Of a DNA stretch of 64,000 nucleotides, positions 16,306 through 26,224 are shown piece by piece. A program made the position numbers and the translations under genes. The notes beneath the pieces were generated by a model. That model saw only the letters and a list, made by a program, of their open reading frames with translations. It was not told the DNA's origin and ran no database searches. Location of the stretch: positions 62,001-126,000 of the forward strand of contig NZ_SEWW01000007.1 of NCBI RefSeq assembly GCF_011090385.1, written 5' to 3'. Each line of letters opens with the position of its first letter. Positions within the stretch are counted from its first letter, which is position 1. The stretch comes from Aquirufa beregesia. Lineage in GTDB: Bacteria; Bacteroidota; Bacteroidia; Cytophagales; Spirosomataceae.

Positions 16306-17505
16306 ATGGCTTTAGATGTAATTATTGTGGGTGGTGGTATCGTAGGTCTGGCAACAGCCCATCGATTATTGGAAGCAAAACCCGATTTGCAAATCGCCCT
16401 ATTCGAAAAGGAAAATATGGTTTCTCTGCATCAAACAGGGAACAATTCCGGCGTTATTCACTCAGGATTGTATTACAAACCGGGCTCCTTAAAAGCCCAA
16501 AATTGCATCGAAGGTTATCATCAATTAATTGAATTCTGCGATAGGGAATCTATTCCTTATGAGTTGACAGGGAAGATCGTGGTGGCCAGTAATCACGAGC
16601 AGAGAAGTCAATTGGAGAATTTATATCAACGAGGCCAACAAAATGGTTTGGAAGGTTTAAAGAAACTTTCTTTGGCTGAAATGCAAGAACATGAACCTTA
16701 TGTGACGGGGGTTGAGGGGATGTGGGTGCCACAAACGGGAATCGTGGATTACCGAGTGGTAGCTGCTAAATTAGCCGAAAAAATCCAAGAAGCGGGTTGT
16801 AGCATTCATTTGAATGAACAAGTAATTGGTATTACCAAAGGCATCAGTTATTCCATAGTAGAAACGGTCAAAGGGGTTTATGAAACCAAATTGATTATCA
16901 ATTGTGCGGGTTTATATTCTGACGAAGTTGCCCAATTGTCGCAAAGAGAGCCTCTAGACGTACGAATTGTGCCCTTTAGAGGAGAGTATTTTAAATTGAG
17001 AAAAGAGAAAGAGTATTTAGTTAAAAACCTCATTTATCCCGTGCCAGACCCTAATTTCCCGTTTTTAGGGGTACACTTTACACGTATGATGCGAGGTGGC
17101 GTGGAGGCGGGACCTAATGCGGTATTGGCCTTTAAAAAAGAAGGTTATAAGAAATTAGGGGTCGATTTCAAAGAACTTTGGAATACCTTAACTTGGCCAG
17201 GCTTTCAAAAAGTGGCTGCCAAATATTGGGAAACAGGTATGGGAGAAATGTATCGTAGCTTCTCCAAAGAAGCTTTTACAAAAGCCTTGCAAGTGTTAAT
17301 TCCCGAAATTCAGGAGCAAGATTTAGTGGAAGGTGGTGCGGGAGTACGCGCCCAAGCTTGCGATCGCAATGGAGGTTTATTGGATGATTTTTCCATCGTT
17401 GAAGATGCCAAAATCATTAACATATTAAATGCACCTAGTCCGGCAGCTACTTCTTCCTTATCCATTGGTAAGACAGTGGCGGGGATGGCATTAACTAGAT
17501 TTTAA
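16306..17505 (+). CDS. lhgO: L-2-hydroxyglutarate oxidase
   Basis: A 399-residue FAD-dependent oxidoreductase of the DAO family that oxidises L-2-hydroxyglutarate to 2-oxoglutarate, a metabolite-repair reaction. The N-terminal dinucleotide fold is VIIVGGGIVGLATAHR; the LhgO-specific segment HQTGNNSGVIHSGLYYKPGS follows, and later PFRGEYFKL, YPVPDPNFPFLGVHFT and AGVRAQACDRNGGLLDDF. Length fits the family. ATG 16306 is chosen over an in-frame TTG three codons upstream because translation then begins directly before the FAD-binding strand. It is followed closely by an ABC exporter on the same strand. Confidence 0.93.
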   Translation: MALDVIIVGGGIVGLATAHRLLEAKPDLQIALFEKENMVSLHQTGNNSGVIHSGLYYKPGSLKAQNCIEGYHQLIEFCDRESIPYELTGKIVVASNHEQRSQLENLYQRGQQNGLEGLKKLSLAEMQEHEPYVTGVEGMWVPQTGIVDYRVVAAKLAEKIQEAGCSIHLNEQVIGITKGISYSIVETVKGVYETKLIINCAGLYSDEVAQLSQREPLDVRIVPFRGEYFKLRKEKEYLVKNLIYPVPDPNFPFLGVHFTRMMRGGVEAGPNAVLAFKKEGYKKLGVDFKELWNTLTWPGFQKVAAKYWETGMGEMYRSFSKEAFTKALQVLIPEIQEQDLVEGGAGVRAQACDRNGGLLDDFSIVEDAKIINILNAPSPAATSSLSIGKTVAGMALTRF

Positions 17506-17582
17506 CAGTTTTATGGGCTTGGGGAACCCAAATTCGCTTGAACACGTTCAAGATTTTTACCTTCACCATTAGACAATTCCCG

Positions 17583-19346
17583 ATGAAATTATTATTTACC
17601 TATTTAAGTCATTACCGATGGCGTGTGGTGGGAGCCTTAGCGCTAGCTGCTACCAACCAGATTTTTTCATTGATGGACCCCTATATTTTTAGGAAAATCA
17701 TTGATGATGTGGCGGCCGTATATCGTTCGAATACCCATACCATGGACCAATTCATTCAGGCTATTTGGCCTTTAGCGTTGGCTTCTGTCGGAGTGGCATT
17801 CGTTTCTCGAGTAGCCAAAAATTTCCAGGATTACGTCATCAATACCGTAACACAAAAGGTAGGAGCCAATTTGTATTCCGATGGTATTCGTCATTCCTTG
17901 GAATTGCCCTATGAAACCTTTGAAGATCAGCGTTCAGGAGAAACATTAGGGAAATTGCAAAAGGTGCGTATCGACGTGGAGAAATTAATCACAGTTGGTA
18001 TTAATATTCTATTTCAATCGGTCATTGCCTTGATTTTTATCTCAGTCTATGCCTTTTCAGTACACTGGATGATTTTGCCTCTGTTTTTATTGACAGGACC
18101 GCTAATCGCCTTTGTTTCATCCGTGCTGAGTCGGAAAATTAAGACCATACAGATACAAATTGTCAAAGAATCCACCGCCTTGGCAGGTTCCACTACGGAA
18201 TCTTTAAGAAATATTGAGTTGGTAAAATCCCTTGGATTGGCAGATCAGGAAATTCGTCATTTGAATGCCACCACAGAGAAAATCTTATTGTTGGAGTTGA
18301 AGAAAGTACGTTATGTGCGTTCTATGGCCTTTGTTCAGGGAACTTGCGTGAATTTATTGCGTATGCTCATGGTAGTCGTCTTGATTTATTTAATTTATCA
18401 AGGTCAAATCACTATTGGTCAGTTTTATTCCTTAAATATCTATTCCTTCTTCTTGTTTAATCCATTACAAGAGATTGGTAATGTGGTGAATACCTACCGA
18501 GAGGCCGAGGTATCTTTGCAGAATTTTGAACAGATTTTGAACATTCCCGTAGAGAAGAAGCCAGAGAATCCTAAGGCCATCTCTTCGATTCAAACCTTGC
18601 AATTTGATCAAGTCAGTTTTCAGCATCAATCCGCTAATTCGGAAGCCTTGAACAATATAAGTTTTGATGTCAAAGGAGGTGAGACCATTGCTTTTGTGGG
18701 TCCATCAGGTGCTGGAAAATCGACATTAGTGAAATTGCTGGTAGGTTTGTACCGTCCAAAAAAAGGAAAAGTGTTTTACAATGGCGAGGAAGGGGAACAC
18801 ATCGACTTCGATCAATTGAGAAAGAAAATAGGTTTTGTGACCCAGGATACCCAATTGTTTTCAGGCTCTATTCGTGAAAATTTATTGTTTGTCAATCCGA
18901 ATGCTACTGATGCCCATTGTTTAGAAGTATTGGAAAAAGCGGCTTGTCAAACGTTATTGGCCCGTGCCGACAAAGGTTTGGATACCTTGATTGGTGAGGG
19001 TGGAGTGAAGGTGTCAGGTGGAGAAAAGCAGCGTTTGAGTATTGCCCGGGCATTATTGCGTGATCCTAATTTATTGGTTTTTGATGAAGCGACCTCGGCA
19101 CTGGATTCCTTAACAGAAGAGGAAATCTCGGAAACGATTCGGGCTATTTCTCAGGAAGCAGAGCATTTGACTATTTTGATTGCGCACCGTTTATCGACCA
19201 TCATGCACGCGACTCGAATTTATGTGCTGGAAAAGGGACGCATAGTCGAACAAGGTTCGCATGAGCAGCTCATTGAAAGCAAAGGTTTATATTATGCTAT
19301 GTGGCGCCAGCAAGTAGGAGAAAATAAATCCAGCGAAAGCTTGTAA
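17583..19346 (+). CDS. MsbA-like ABC transporter, fused permease and ATPase
   Basis: A 587-residue half-transporter. Residues 1 to about 310 hold six membrane helices of the type I exporter fold; residues about 340-575 hold the nucleotide-binding domain with Walker A GPSGAGKST, signature VSGGEKQRLSIARAL, Walker B LLVFDEATSALD and the H-loop IAHRLST. It would function as a homodimer exporting lipids, lipopolysaccharide precursors or drugs; the substrate is not evident. ATG 17583 begins MKLLFTYLSHYRWRV, typical of the family; a TTG 45 nt earlier is in frame but improbable. It ends 119 nt before ilvD. Confidence 0.92.
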   Translation: MKLLFTYLSHYRWRVVGALALAATNQIFSLMDPYIFRKIIDDVAAVYRSNTHTMDQFIQAIWPLALASVGVAFVSRVAKNFQDYVINTVTQKVGANLYSDGIRHSLELPYETFEDQRSGETLGKLQKVRIDVEKLITVGINILFQSVIALIFISVYAFSVHWMILPLFLLTGPLIAFVSSVLSRKIKTIQIQIVKESTALAGSTTESLRNIELVKSLGLADQEIRHLNATTEKILLLELKKVRYVRSMAFVQGTCVNLLRMLMVVVLIYLIYQGQITIGQFYSLNIYSFFLFNPLQEIGNVVNTYREAEVSLQNFEQILNIPVEKKPENPKAISSIQTLQFDQVSFQHQSANSEALNNISFDVKGGETIAFVGPSGAGKSTLVKLLVGLYRPKKGKVFYNGEEGEHIDFDQLRKKIGFVTQDTQLFSGSIRENLLFVNPNATDAHCLEVLEKAACQTLLARADKGLDTLIGEGGVKVSGGEKQRLSIARALLRDPNLLVFDEATSALDSLTEEEISETIRAISQEAEHLTILIAHRLSTIMHATRIYVLEKGRIVEQGSHEQLIESKGLYYAMWRQQVGENKSSESL

Positions 19347-19375
19347 GATACCTTTAAAAAATTTTGCAATTCCTT

Positions 19376-19410
19376 GATTACCCATACATTATTTGGGAAT
19401 CTTTTGTTTC
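19376..19410 (+). terminator. Possible terminator between ABC transporter and ilvD
   Basis: GATT-A-CCCA at 19376-19384 pairs with TGGGAATC at 19394-19401 apart from one bulged A, followed by TTTTGTTTC. The stem is modest and it overlaps the ilvD promoter. Confidence 0.4.
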
Positions 19411-19435
19411 AGACAAATAGGATTGCGTATATTTG
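19403..19435 (+). promoter_or_regulatory. Promoter of the ilvD-ilvB-ilvN-ilvC cluster
   Basis: TTTG at 19403-19406, 21 nt, then TATATTTG at 19428-19435, an exact match to the Bacteroidota housekeeping promoter. The ilvD ATG lies 30 nt beyond the -7 box, leaving no room for a leader-peptide attenuator. Confidence 0.75.
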
Positions 19436-19465
19436 TTGTTTGAAAAAATTTCATACCAAAAGACT

Positions 19466-21142
19466 ATGTCATTAAATAAATTCTCCAAAACGCTTACTCA
19501 AGAGATTACAAACCCTGCAGCTAAGGCGATGTTGTATGGAATCGGATTGACTTCTGAGGACATGCAAAAAGCACAAATTGGTATTGCTAGTACAGGTTAT
19601 GAAGGTAACCCATGTAACATGCACTTAAATGGTTTGTCGGTCCATGTGAAAAAAGGAATTCAGGAGAACGGCATGGTGGGTTTGATTTTTCACACCATTG
19701 GGGTGTCGGATGGTATGACCAACGGAAATGATGGCATGAGCTATTCTTTGCCATCCCGTGATATCATTGCAGATTCCATTGAAAACGTGGTAGGAGCCCA
19801 GTGGTATGATGGTGTTATTGCTGTCGTAGGGTGTGATAAGAATATGCCGGGAGCTATGATGGCTTTGGCTCGTTTGAATCGTCCAGGCATGCTTGTTTAC
19901 GGAGGAACCATTAAATCAGGTTTATACAAAGGAGAGAAATTAGATATTGTTTCGGCTTTCGAAGCTTTAGGAAAGAAATTTGCGGGAAACATTTCTGATG
20001 AAGATTACGAAGGAGTTATTCGTAATTCCATCCCAGGCCCAGGTGCTTGTGGAGGTATGTATACCGCTAACACTATGGCATCTTCGATGGAGGCCATGGG
20101 TTTGGTATTGCCTAATTCATCGACTTACCCAGCTACGCACGAAGGTAAAAAAGAAGAATGTTTGGCCATAGGTGCGGCCATGAAGGTTTTGTTGGAGAAG
20201 AATATTTGTCCACGGGATATCATGACACGTCATGCCTTTGAAAATGCTATGACTGTGGTGATGGCATTAGGAGGTTCGACCAACGCAGTATTACATTATT
20301 TGGCCATTGCACATTCGGCGGGGATCAAATTTACCTTGAAAGATATTCAGGATATTTCGGATCGTACTCCATTATTGGCTGATTTGAAACCTTCCGGTAA
20401 ATATTACATGGAAGATGTGTTAGCTATTGGTGGAATGCCAGCTATTTTGAAATATTTATGGCAGCAAGGCTTTTTACATGGAGAATGTTTGACCGTGACA
20501 GGTAAGACTATGGCGGAGAATTTAACTGAGGCTCCCGATTTGAATTTTGAAACACAAAAAATTATATATCCTGTAGCTACACCGATCAAAGCTACGGGTC
20601 ACTTGCAAATATTATATGGCAATTTGGCTACGGAAGGTGCTGTTGCAAAAATTACAGGTAAAGAAGGAGAGCGTTTTGAGGGTACAGCCAAAGTGTGTGA
20701 GCGCGAAGAAGAGGTGATTGAGTTTATCTCCAAAGGAGAAATTAAGCCAGGGCATGTGGTGGTCATCAGAAATGAAGGCCCTAAAGGTGGTCCTGGAATG
20801 CCAGAAATGCTAAAGCCAACTTCTGCTTTGATGGGAGCGGGTTTAGGAAATAGTGTGGCGATGATTACGGATGGACGTTTCTCAGGAGGAACGCACGGTT
20901 TTGTCGTAGGTCACGTGACGCCAGAGGCGCAAGAAGGAGGAAACATAGGATTGGTTAAGGACGGGGATAAAATTACGATTGATGCAATAGATAATCGGAT
21001 TATCTTGCACGTATCGGATGAAGAATTGGCAGAACGCCGTAAATTGTGGAAACCTTTGGTTTCTGAGCACACTTCTGGAGTTTTGAGAAAATACATCAAA
21101 AATGTGTCATCAGCCAGCTTAGGTTGTGTCACAGATTTGTAA
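19466..21142 (+). CDS. ilvD: Dihydroxy-acid dehydratase
   Basis: A 558-residue iron-sulfur dehydratase converting 2,3-dihydroxy-isovalerate and -methylvalerate to the 2-keto acids of valine and isoleucine synthesis. Cluster-ligand cysteines lie in the conserved contexts [18 protein letters not shown] and [15 protein letters not shown]; the C-terminal [20 protein letters not shown] and [20 protein letters not shown] blocks are intact. ATG 19466 gives the canonical start [12 protein letters not shown]; the TTG 33 nt earlier overlaps the promoter. It is the first gene of an ilvD-B-N-C cluster. Confidence 0.97.
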   Translation: MSLNKFSKTLTQEITNPAAKAMLYGIGLTSEDMQKAQIGIASTGYEGNPCNMHLNGLSVHVKKGIQENGMVGLIFHTIGVSDGMTNGNDGMSYSLPSRDIIADSIENVVGAQWYDGVIAVVGCDKNMPGAMMALARLNRPGMLVYGGTIKSGLYKGEKLDIVSAFEALGKKFAGNISDEDYEGVIRNSIPGPGACGGMYTANTMASSMEAMGLVLPNSSTYPATHEGKKEECLAIGAAMKVLLEKNICPRDIMTRHAFENAMTVVMALGGSTNAVLHYLAIAHSAGIKFTLKDIQDISDRTPLLADLKPSGKYYMEDVLAIGGMPAILKYLWQQGFLHGECLTVTGKTMAENLTEAPDLNFETQKIIYPVATPIKATGHLQILYGNLATEGAVAKITGKEGERFEGTAKVCEREEEVIEFISKGEIKPGHVVVIRNEGPKGGPGMPEMLKPTSALMGAGLGNSVAMITDGRFSGGTHGFVVGHVTPEAQEGGNIGLVKDGDKITIDAIDNRIILHVSDEELAERRKLWKPLVSEHTSGVLRKYIKNVSSASLGCVTDL

Positions 21143-21231
21143 AAAATGACCAATTCAATTTTTTTCTAGATGCGTATGACTTAAATTAGTCGAACCATTT
21201 AACTGAAACAAAATAAAGACCAATTGTTACC

Positions 21232-22974
21232 ATGGGAAAAACCCAAATAGAAGCTACTCAACCCACATCAACTCAATCCTCAAATTTTAAAACTGGGGCT
21301 CAAGCGGTTATGCAATCGTTGGTTGAGCAGGGGGTGAGTACCATTTTCGGATATCCAGGTGGGGCCATTATGCCTACCTACGATGCTTTGTTTGATTATC
21401 GTGATCAATTAAAGCATATTTTAGTGCGCCACGAACAGGGTGCTGGTCATGCCGCTCAGGGCTATGCCCGTATGCTGAATAAGGCGGGGGTTTGCTTAGT
21501 AACTTCAGGCCCTGGAGCTACTAATTTAATTACACCTATTGCCGATGCCATGTTGGATTCTACTCCCTTGGTCTGTATCGTAGGTCAAGTGAAAACCAAT
21601 TTATTGGGTACCGATGCTTTTCAGGAATGTGATGTGATTGGCATGTCCATGCCGATTACGAAGTGGAATTATCAAATTGTGGACCCTAACGAAATCCCTG
21701 AGATAATTGCGAAAGCATTTTACATAGCGGAAACGGGTAGGCCAGGACCTGTTTTAATTGAAATAACACGTTCTGCGCAAGCAGAAATGATGTCGATTCC
21801 ATTTGAATACAAAAAATGCGATTCGATTATATCCTACAAACCAAGATTAGAGCCAAAAGAAGAACATGTGGAGGCTGCCGCTAAGTTGATTAATGGAGCT
21901 AAGCGTCCTTATATTTTGGCAGGTCATGGAGTATTAATTGCTCAGGCAGAAAATGAATTAAAGGAATTTGTAGAGAAAACAGGTATTCCCGTGGCTACAA
22001 CCCTATTGGGGATGTCAGCCATGGATGCAGATCATCCGCTTTTTGTGGGTTGGCCAGGTATGCATGGAAACTATGGAGCCAATGTGTTGACCAATTCATG
22101 TGATGTTTTGATTGCTATTGGGATGCGTTTTGATGACCGTATCACTGGTGATTTAAGTACCTATGCCAAACAAGCCAAAGTGGTGCACATTGAGGTGGAT
22201 CCAAGTGAGATCGATAAGAATGTGAAAGCTGATGCACCCGTAGTTGGAGATGCCAAAGCTGCCTTAAAAGCTTTATTGCCCTTAGTGAAAAAGGCCGATC
22301 ATAGTGAGTGGAGAGTGGAGTTCAAGAAGTATGACGACGAGGAGTATGAAAAGATTACCAAGAAAGATTTATATCATGAAGGTAATCAAATCAAAATGGG
22401 AGAGGCCATAGCCTTATTGTCTGATAAGACTAAAGGAGAAGCAGTAGTGGTGACGGATGTAGGTCAACACCAAATGATTACCAACCGGTATTACCGATTC
22501 AAGAAGCATAATTCCATTGTAACGAGCGGAGGAGCAGGGACCATGGGCTTTGCCTTGCCTGCTTCCTTTGGAGCGAAAGTAGCCGTTCCTGATCGTGAGG
22601 TCGTTGCAGTGATTGGTGATGGTGGATTCCAGATGACTTTGCAAGAATTAGGGACAATCGCACAAAGTGGTTTAGCTGTGAAGATTATCATCTTAAATAA
22701 TAATTTCTTAGGCATGGTTCGTCAGTGGCAATCCATGTTCTTTGATAATCGTTATTCCTTTGTGGAATTACAAAACCCTGATTTTATAACCATCGCTAAA
22801 GGCTTTGGAATCGATGGGCATACGGTGAGTGACCGAAATAATTTAGGGGAATCTTTAGATACCTTATTGAACTCGAATAAGCCTTATTTATTGGAGATTA
22901 TTTGTGAAAAAGAAGAGAATGTATTTCCTATGGTACCTGCGGGTGCTTGTGTGACTAAAGTAATGCTTGAGTAG
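21232..22974 (+). CDS. ilvB: Acetolactate synthase large (catalytic) subunit
   Basis: A 580-residue thiamine-diphosphate enzyme making acetolactate or acetohydroxybutyrate. Residues about 20-185 are the N-terminal ThDP domain (FGYPGGAIMPTYDAL, HEQGAGHAAQGYAR, the catalytic Glu), about 210-345 the FAD-binding middle domain, and about 395-560 the C-terminal ThDP domain with GDGGFQMT...NNNFLGMVRQWQ, the Mg-binding motif. The first 20 residues are a Ser/Thr/Gln-rich tail. It sits 89 nt after ilvD and ends 7 nt before the small subunit ATG. Confidence 0.97.
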   Translation: MGKTQIEATQPTSTQSSNFKTGAQAVMQSLVEQGVSTIFGYPGGAIMPTYDALFDYRDQLKHILVRHEQGAGHAAQGYARMLNKAGVCLVTSGPGATNLITPIADAMLDSTPLVCIVGQVKTNLLGTDAFQECDVIGMSMPITKWNYQIVDPNEIPEIIAKAFYIAETGRPGPVLIEITRSAQAEMMSIPFEYKKCDSIISYKPRLEPKEEHVEAAAKLINGAKRPYILAGHGVLIAQAENELKEFVEKTGIPVATTLLGMSAMDADHPLFVGWPGMHGNYGANVLTNSCDVLIAIGMRFDDRITGDLSTYAKQAKVVHIEVDPSEIDKNVKADAPVVGDAKAALKALLPLVKKADHSEWRVEFKKYDDEEYEKITKKDLYHEGNQIKMGEAIALLSDKTKGEAVVVTDVGQHQMITNRYYRFKKHNSIVTSGGAGTMGFALPASFGAKVAVPDREVVAVIGDGGFQMTLQELGTIAQSGLAVKIIILNNNFLGMVRQWQSMFFDNRYSFVELQNPDFITIAKGFGIDGHTVSDRNNLGESLDTLLNSNKPYLLEIICEKEENVFPMVPAGACVTKVMLE

Positions 22975-22981
22975 AAATTAT

Positions 22982-23515
22982 ATGTTGACAACTTACACTA
23001 TATCGGTATTTACTACCAACACGATTGGTTTATTGAATCGTATCACGATTATATTTACGCGCAGAAGGCTGAATATTGAGTGTTTGACCGTTTCAGAAAC
23101 CGAGCGTAAAGGGGTGTCTCGATTTACCATTGTGATTCGCAATGAGAACCGGGAAATTGTGGAAAAATTGGTGCGTCAAATACGCAAGATCACGGATGTA
23201 TTGGCGGTATTTGGTTATTTAGACGATGAAATTGTGTTCAATGAAATCGCCTTATTTAAAATAGCCACGCCTTTGGGCTCACCCGCTTTGGATGTAAAAA
23301 CCATTAATTTGGATTGGAATGCCAAGGTGGTTCATTGGGGTTTAGATTATGTGGTGGTAGAAAAAAATGGATCTGAAGAAGAAATCAATGAATTCTATGC
23401 TTATTTGAAGCAATGGGAAATATTGGAATATATTAAGTCAGGCCGTGTAGCTGTAGGTAAAACAGAAAAAGGATTAGTGGAGTATTTACCGGAAGGTGAC
23501 TGGGAAATTGTATAA
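22982..23515 (+). CDS. ilvN: Acetolactate synthase small (regulatory) subunit
   Basis: A 177-residue regulatory partner of IlvB. The N-terminal ACT domain begins TISVFTTNTIGLLNRITIIF and includes RRLNIECLTVSETERKGVSR; a C-terminal domain follows (YLDDEIVFNEIALFKI). The family confers valine feedback inhibition. ATG 22982 is preferred to a TTG inside the end of ilvB because the ACT domain starts just after it. It lies 52 nt before ilvC, which has its own clear ribosome-binding context but no obvious promoter. Confidence 0.94.
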   Translation: MLTTYTISVFTTNTIGLLNRITIIFTRRRLNIECLTVSETERKGVSRFTIVIRNENREIVEKLVRQIRKITDVLAVFGYLDDEIVFNEIALFKIATPLGSPALDVKTINLDWNAKVVHWGLDYVVVEKNGSEEEINEFYAYLKQWEILEYIKSGRVAVGKTEKGLVEYLPEGDWEIV

Positions 23516-23567
23516 GTATAGAAAGTATAATAGATTAGAAAAGAATATAAATTAAACAAAAACGAAA

Positions 23568-24611
23568 ATGGCAAAGATTAATTTCGGTGGGGTTGTTGAA
23601 GATGTAGTAACAAGAGAAGAGTTTCCATTAGAGAAAGCTAGACAAGTATTGGCTGATGAAACAATTGCAGTTATTGGTTATGGAGTTCAAGGTCCAGGTC
23701 AAGCATTGAACATGAAAGACAATGGTCTGAATGTGATTGTAGGTCAACGTAAAGGGAAAACCTATGACAAGGCTGTTGCTGACGGCTGGGTTCCAGGTGT
23801 AAACTTATTTGAAATTGAAGAAGCGCTTCAAAAAGGAACGATTATCTGTTATTTACTTTCAGATGCGGCTCAAATTGAAATGTGGCCAACAGTGAAGAAA
23901 TATTTGACAGCTGGTAAGTCATTGTACTTCTCTCACGGATTCGGTATTACCTACAAAGAGAAAACAGGTATTATCCCTCCAGCGGATGTGGATGTATTCT
24001 TAGCAGCTCCTAAAGGTTCTGGTACTTCACTTCGTCGTTTGTTCGTAGAAGGTAAAGGGTTGAACTCTTCCTTTGCTGTATATCAAGATGCAACAGGTAA
24101 AGCTCGTGAGAAATGTATCGCCATGGCAATCGGTGTAGGTTCAGGATATTTGTTTGAAACAGATTTCTACAAAGAAGTAACTTCTGACTTGACAGGTGAG
24201 CGTGGAACATTGATGGGTGCTATCCAAGGTATTTTTGCTGCACAATATGAAGTATTGCGCGAGAACGGTCACTCACCTTCAGAGGCTTTCAATGAGACGG
24301 TGGAAGAATTGACGCAGTCATTGATGCCATTAGTAGCGGAGAATGGAATGGATTGGATGTATGCCAACTGTTCTACTACGGCTCAACGTGGTGCATTGGA
24401 TTGGTGGAGACCTTTCAAAGAGGCTACTAAACCTGTATTTGAGAAATTATATAATTCAGTAAAAACTCAAGCGGAGGCTGCTCGTTCAATCGATTTGAAC
24501 TCAAAGCCAGATTACCGTGTGAAATTAGAAGCTGAGTTAGCGGAATTACACGACTCTGAAATGTGGAGAGCTGGTGCTGCGGTACGTAGCCTTCGTCCAG
24601 AGCGTAGCTAA
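23568..24611 (+). CDS. ilvC: Ketol-acid reductoisomerase
   Basis: A 347-residue class I-sized reductoisomerase converting acetolactate to dihydroxy-isovalerate using NADPH and Mg. The Rossmann motif is VIGYGVQGPGQALNMKDNGL with cofactor loop GQRKGKTYDKA; metal ligands appear in DLTGERGTLMGA and the C-terminal NETVEELTQ/EELTQSL region. It is the last gene of the ilv block, closed by the strong terminator at 24634-24663, so the following leuA is separately transcribed. Confidence 0.97.
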   Translation: MAKINFGGVVEDVVTREEFPLEKARQVLADETIAVIGYGVQGPGQALNMKDNGLNVIVGQRKGKTYDKAVADGWVPGVNLFEIEEALQKGTIICYLLSDAAQIEMWPTVKKYLTAGKSLYFSHGFGITYKEKTGIIPPADVDVFLAAPKGSGTSLRRLFVEGKGLNSSFAVYQDATGKAREKCIAMAIGVGSGYLFETDFYKEVTSDLTGERGTLMGAIQGIFAAQYEVLRENGHSPSEAFNETVEELTQSLMPLVAENGMDWMYANCSTTAQRGALDWWRPFKEATKPVFEKLYNSVKTQAEAARSIDLNSKPDYRVKLEAELAELHDSEMWRAGAAVRSLRPERS

Positions 24612-24633
24612 TATAGCGATGTTTAAACAAGGG

Positions 24634-24663
24634 AAAAGGGGCAATTTATTGCCCCTTTTTTTT
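24634..24663 (+). terminator. Intrinsic terminator after ilvC
   Basis: AAAAGGGGCAA (24634-24644), loop TTTA, TTGCCCCTTTT (24649-24659) and a continued T run to 24663. An 11-bp stem with a T tract 22 nt after the stop. Confidence 0.9.
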
Positions 24664-24696
24664 ATGGTAAAAAGCAAAAAACGCTCACCTTTTCCT

Positions 24697-24729
24697 AACG
24701 CTGTCAAGGTTTCAAACCTTGACAGCGTT
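24697..24729. repeat. 33-nt perfect palindrome, 16-bp arms
   Basis: AACGCTGTCAAGGTTT, a central C, then the exact complement. An outer pair, AACGCTCA at 24680-24687 and TGAGCGTT at 24729-24736, extends the structure with a one-sided bulge. Same size, central C and TTTCAAA core as the palindrome at 16064-16096; 9 of 16 arm positions agree. No T tract follows. Confidence 0.8.
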
Positions 24730-25027
24730 GAGCGTTAAACGATTTTCAAAACTTTTTTATTGCCAATTTTCTATCAAGTTATTGATAAATCAAGCTTTTA
24801 GTTAACCGATATAGTTGTATCAAACAATTTCGGGATTTGAATTAGGGATCATTAGTAAAAAATAAAATTGATTTTATTTAATAAAATTTTATTCTAGACA
24901 TAACTCGTATAAAAGGTGATTATTCTGAATTTTGCATATAATTTAGATTTTTATTCTTAATTAATCTGTTTATTTTAATTTTTACGGATTTTTAATCTAA
25001 AAATTTACCATCGTGGCATTTTTGTTT

Positions 25028-25059
25028 TTTGGTTAATAATGTAATTAAAGCTAGTTTTG
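25028..25059 (+). promoter_or_regulatory. Promoter of leuA
   Basis: TTTG at 25028-25031, 20 nt, TAGTTTTG at 25052-25059, an exact Bacteroidota consensus. The leuA ATG follows 25 nt downstream. Confidence 0.7.
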
Positions 25060-25084
25060 CCAACTAATTAACAGAAACAAACCT

Positions 25085-26224
25085 ATGAATAATCGTATAC
25101 AAATATTTGATACCACTTTACGCGATGGAGAACAAGTACCCGGTTGTCAGTTAAACCGTGAGGAAAAAATCGAAGTAGCAAAAGAACTCGAAAAATTAGG
25201 TGTCGATATCATTGAGGCGGGTTTCCCCATTTCTTCCCCAGGCGACTTTGCTTCGGTAAAGGCCATTGCGGAAGTGATTACAGAGGCTACAGTCTGTGGT
25301 TTAACACGTGCAAGAAAAGAAGATATTGACGCAGCTGCAGAGGCTTTAAAGTCAGCACGTAAGCCACGAATACATACAGGAATTGGTGCTTCAGATGTAC
25401 ACATCAAGCATAAGTTCAATTCAACTCGTGAGAAAATTATAGAGCAGGCTATTTGGGCAGTAGAATATGCCAAATCCTATGTGGAAGATGTGGAGTTTTT
25501 TGCAGAAGATGCTGGCCGTGCGGATTTGCCTTTTTTAGCTCAACTAACCCAAGCAGTGATCAAGGCTGGAGCCACGGTGGTCAACCTCCCTGATACCACG
25601 GGTTATTTATTGCCCCACCAAATGCATCAGCGTATTTCGTACCTGTTTGAGCATGTTGATAATATCCATCAGGCTACCATCTCCATGCATAATCACAATG
25701 ATTTAGGTTTGGCTACAGCCAATACCATCGCAGGAATACAGGCGGGTGCTCGTCAAGTGGAGGTAACCATTAATGGTATCGGTGAAAGAGCCGGAAATAC
25801 TTCTTTGGAAGAAGTAGCCATGATTTTAAATGTACACAAAGACCTAGGATTTACAACAGGAATCAATCCAAAATATTTATATCCCATTTCTAATTTAGTT
25901 TCTAATTTGATGGGTATGCCTGTTCAAGCTAATAAAGCGGTTGTAGGAGCAAATGCTTTTGCTCACTCATCTGGTATCCACCAAGATGGCTTCTTGAAAC
26001 ATGCTCAAAATTATGAGATCATGAATCCTGAAGATGTAGGAGTTCCTTCTTCTGCTATCTTATTGACTTCACGTTCTGGCCGAGCTGCCTTACGTCATCG
26101 TTTGCAGTTACTAGGTTTTGAATTGGAAAAATCGGAATTGGATAAACTATACACTCGCTTCCTATTGATGGCAGATGAGCGTAAAATGATACATGATGAA
26201 GATTTGAAAGAACTAGTTGGCTAG
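25085..26224 (+). CDS. leuA: 2-isopropylmalate synthase-type enzyme, short form
   Basis: A 379-residue HMGL-like TIM-barrel enzyme condensing acetyl-CoA with a 2-keto acid, most likely 2-ketoisovalerate for leucine. It shows the catalytic [20 protein letters not shown] start, [21 protein letters not shown], the metal ligands [11 protein letters not shown] and [17 protein letters not shown], and [10 protein letters not shown]. It stops soon after the catalytic subdomains, so it lacks the C-terminal LeuA dimerisation/allosteric domain of the roughly 520-residue enterobacterial enzyme. Position after ilvDBNC supports leucine synthesis; homocitrate or citramalate synthase activity cannot be excluded by reading alone. 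No leuB, leuC or leuD is in the window. Its stop shares the palindrome CTAG with the convergent mscS-like gene. Confidence 0.87.
   Translation: MNNRIQIFDTTLRDGEQVPGCQLNREEKIEVAKELEKLGVDIIEAGFPISSPGDFASVKAIAEVITEATVCGLTRARKEDIDAAAEALKSARKPRIHTGIGASDVHIKHKFNSTREKIIEQAIWAVEYAKSYVEDVEFFAEDAGRADLPFLAQLTQAVIKAGATVVNLPDTTGYLLPHQMHQRISYLFEHVDNIHQATISMHNHNDLGLATANTIAGIQAGARQVEVTINGIGERAGNTSLEEVAMILNVHKDLGFTTGINPKYLYPISNLVSNLMGMPVQANKAVVGANAFAHSSGIHQDGFLKHAQNYEIMNPEDVGVPSSAILLTSRSGRAALRHRLQLLGFELEKSELDKLYTRFLLMADERKMIHDEDLKELVG

Larger units (their letters stand above)
24612..25084. other. Intergenic region ilvC-leuA
   Basis: 473 nt holding the ilvC terminator, the 33-nt palindrome with an extra outer arm pair, a long AT-rich stretch (24740-25020) in which I see no gene or stable structure, and the leuA promoter. 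Confidence 0.7.
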
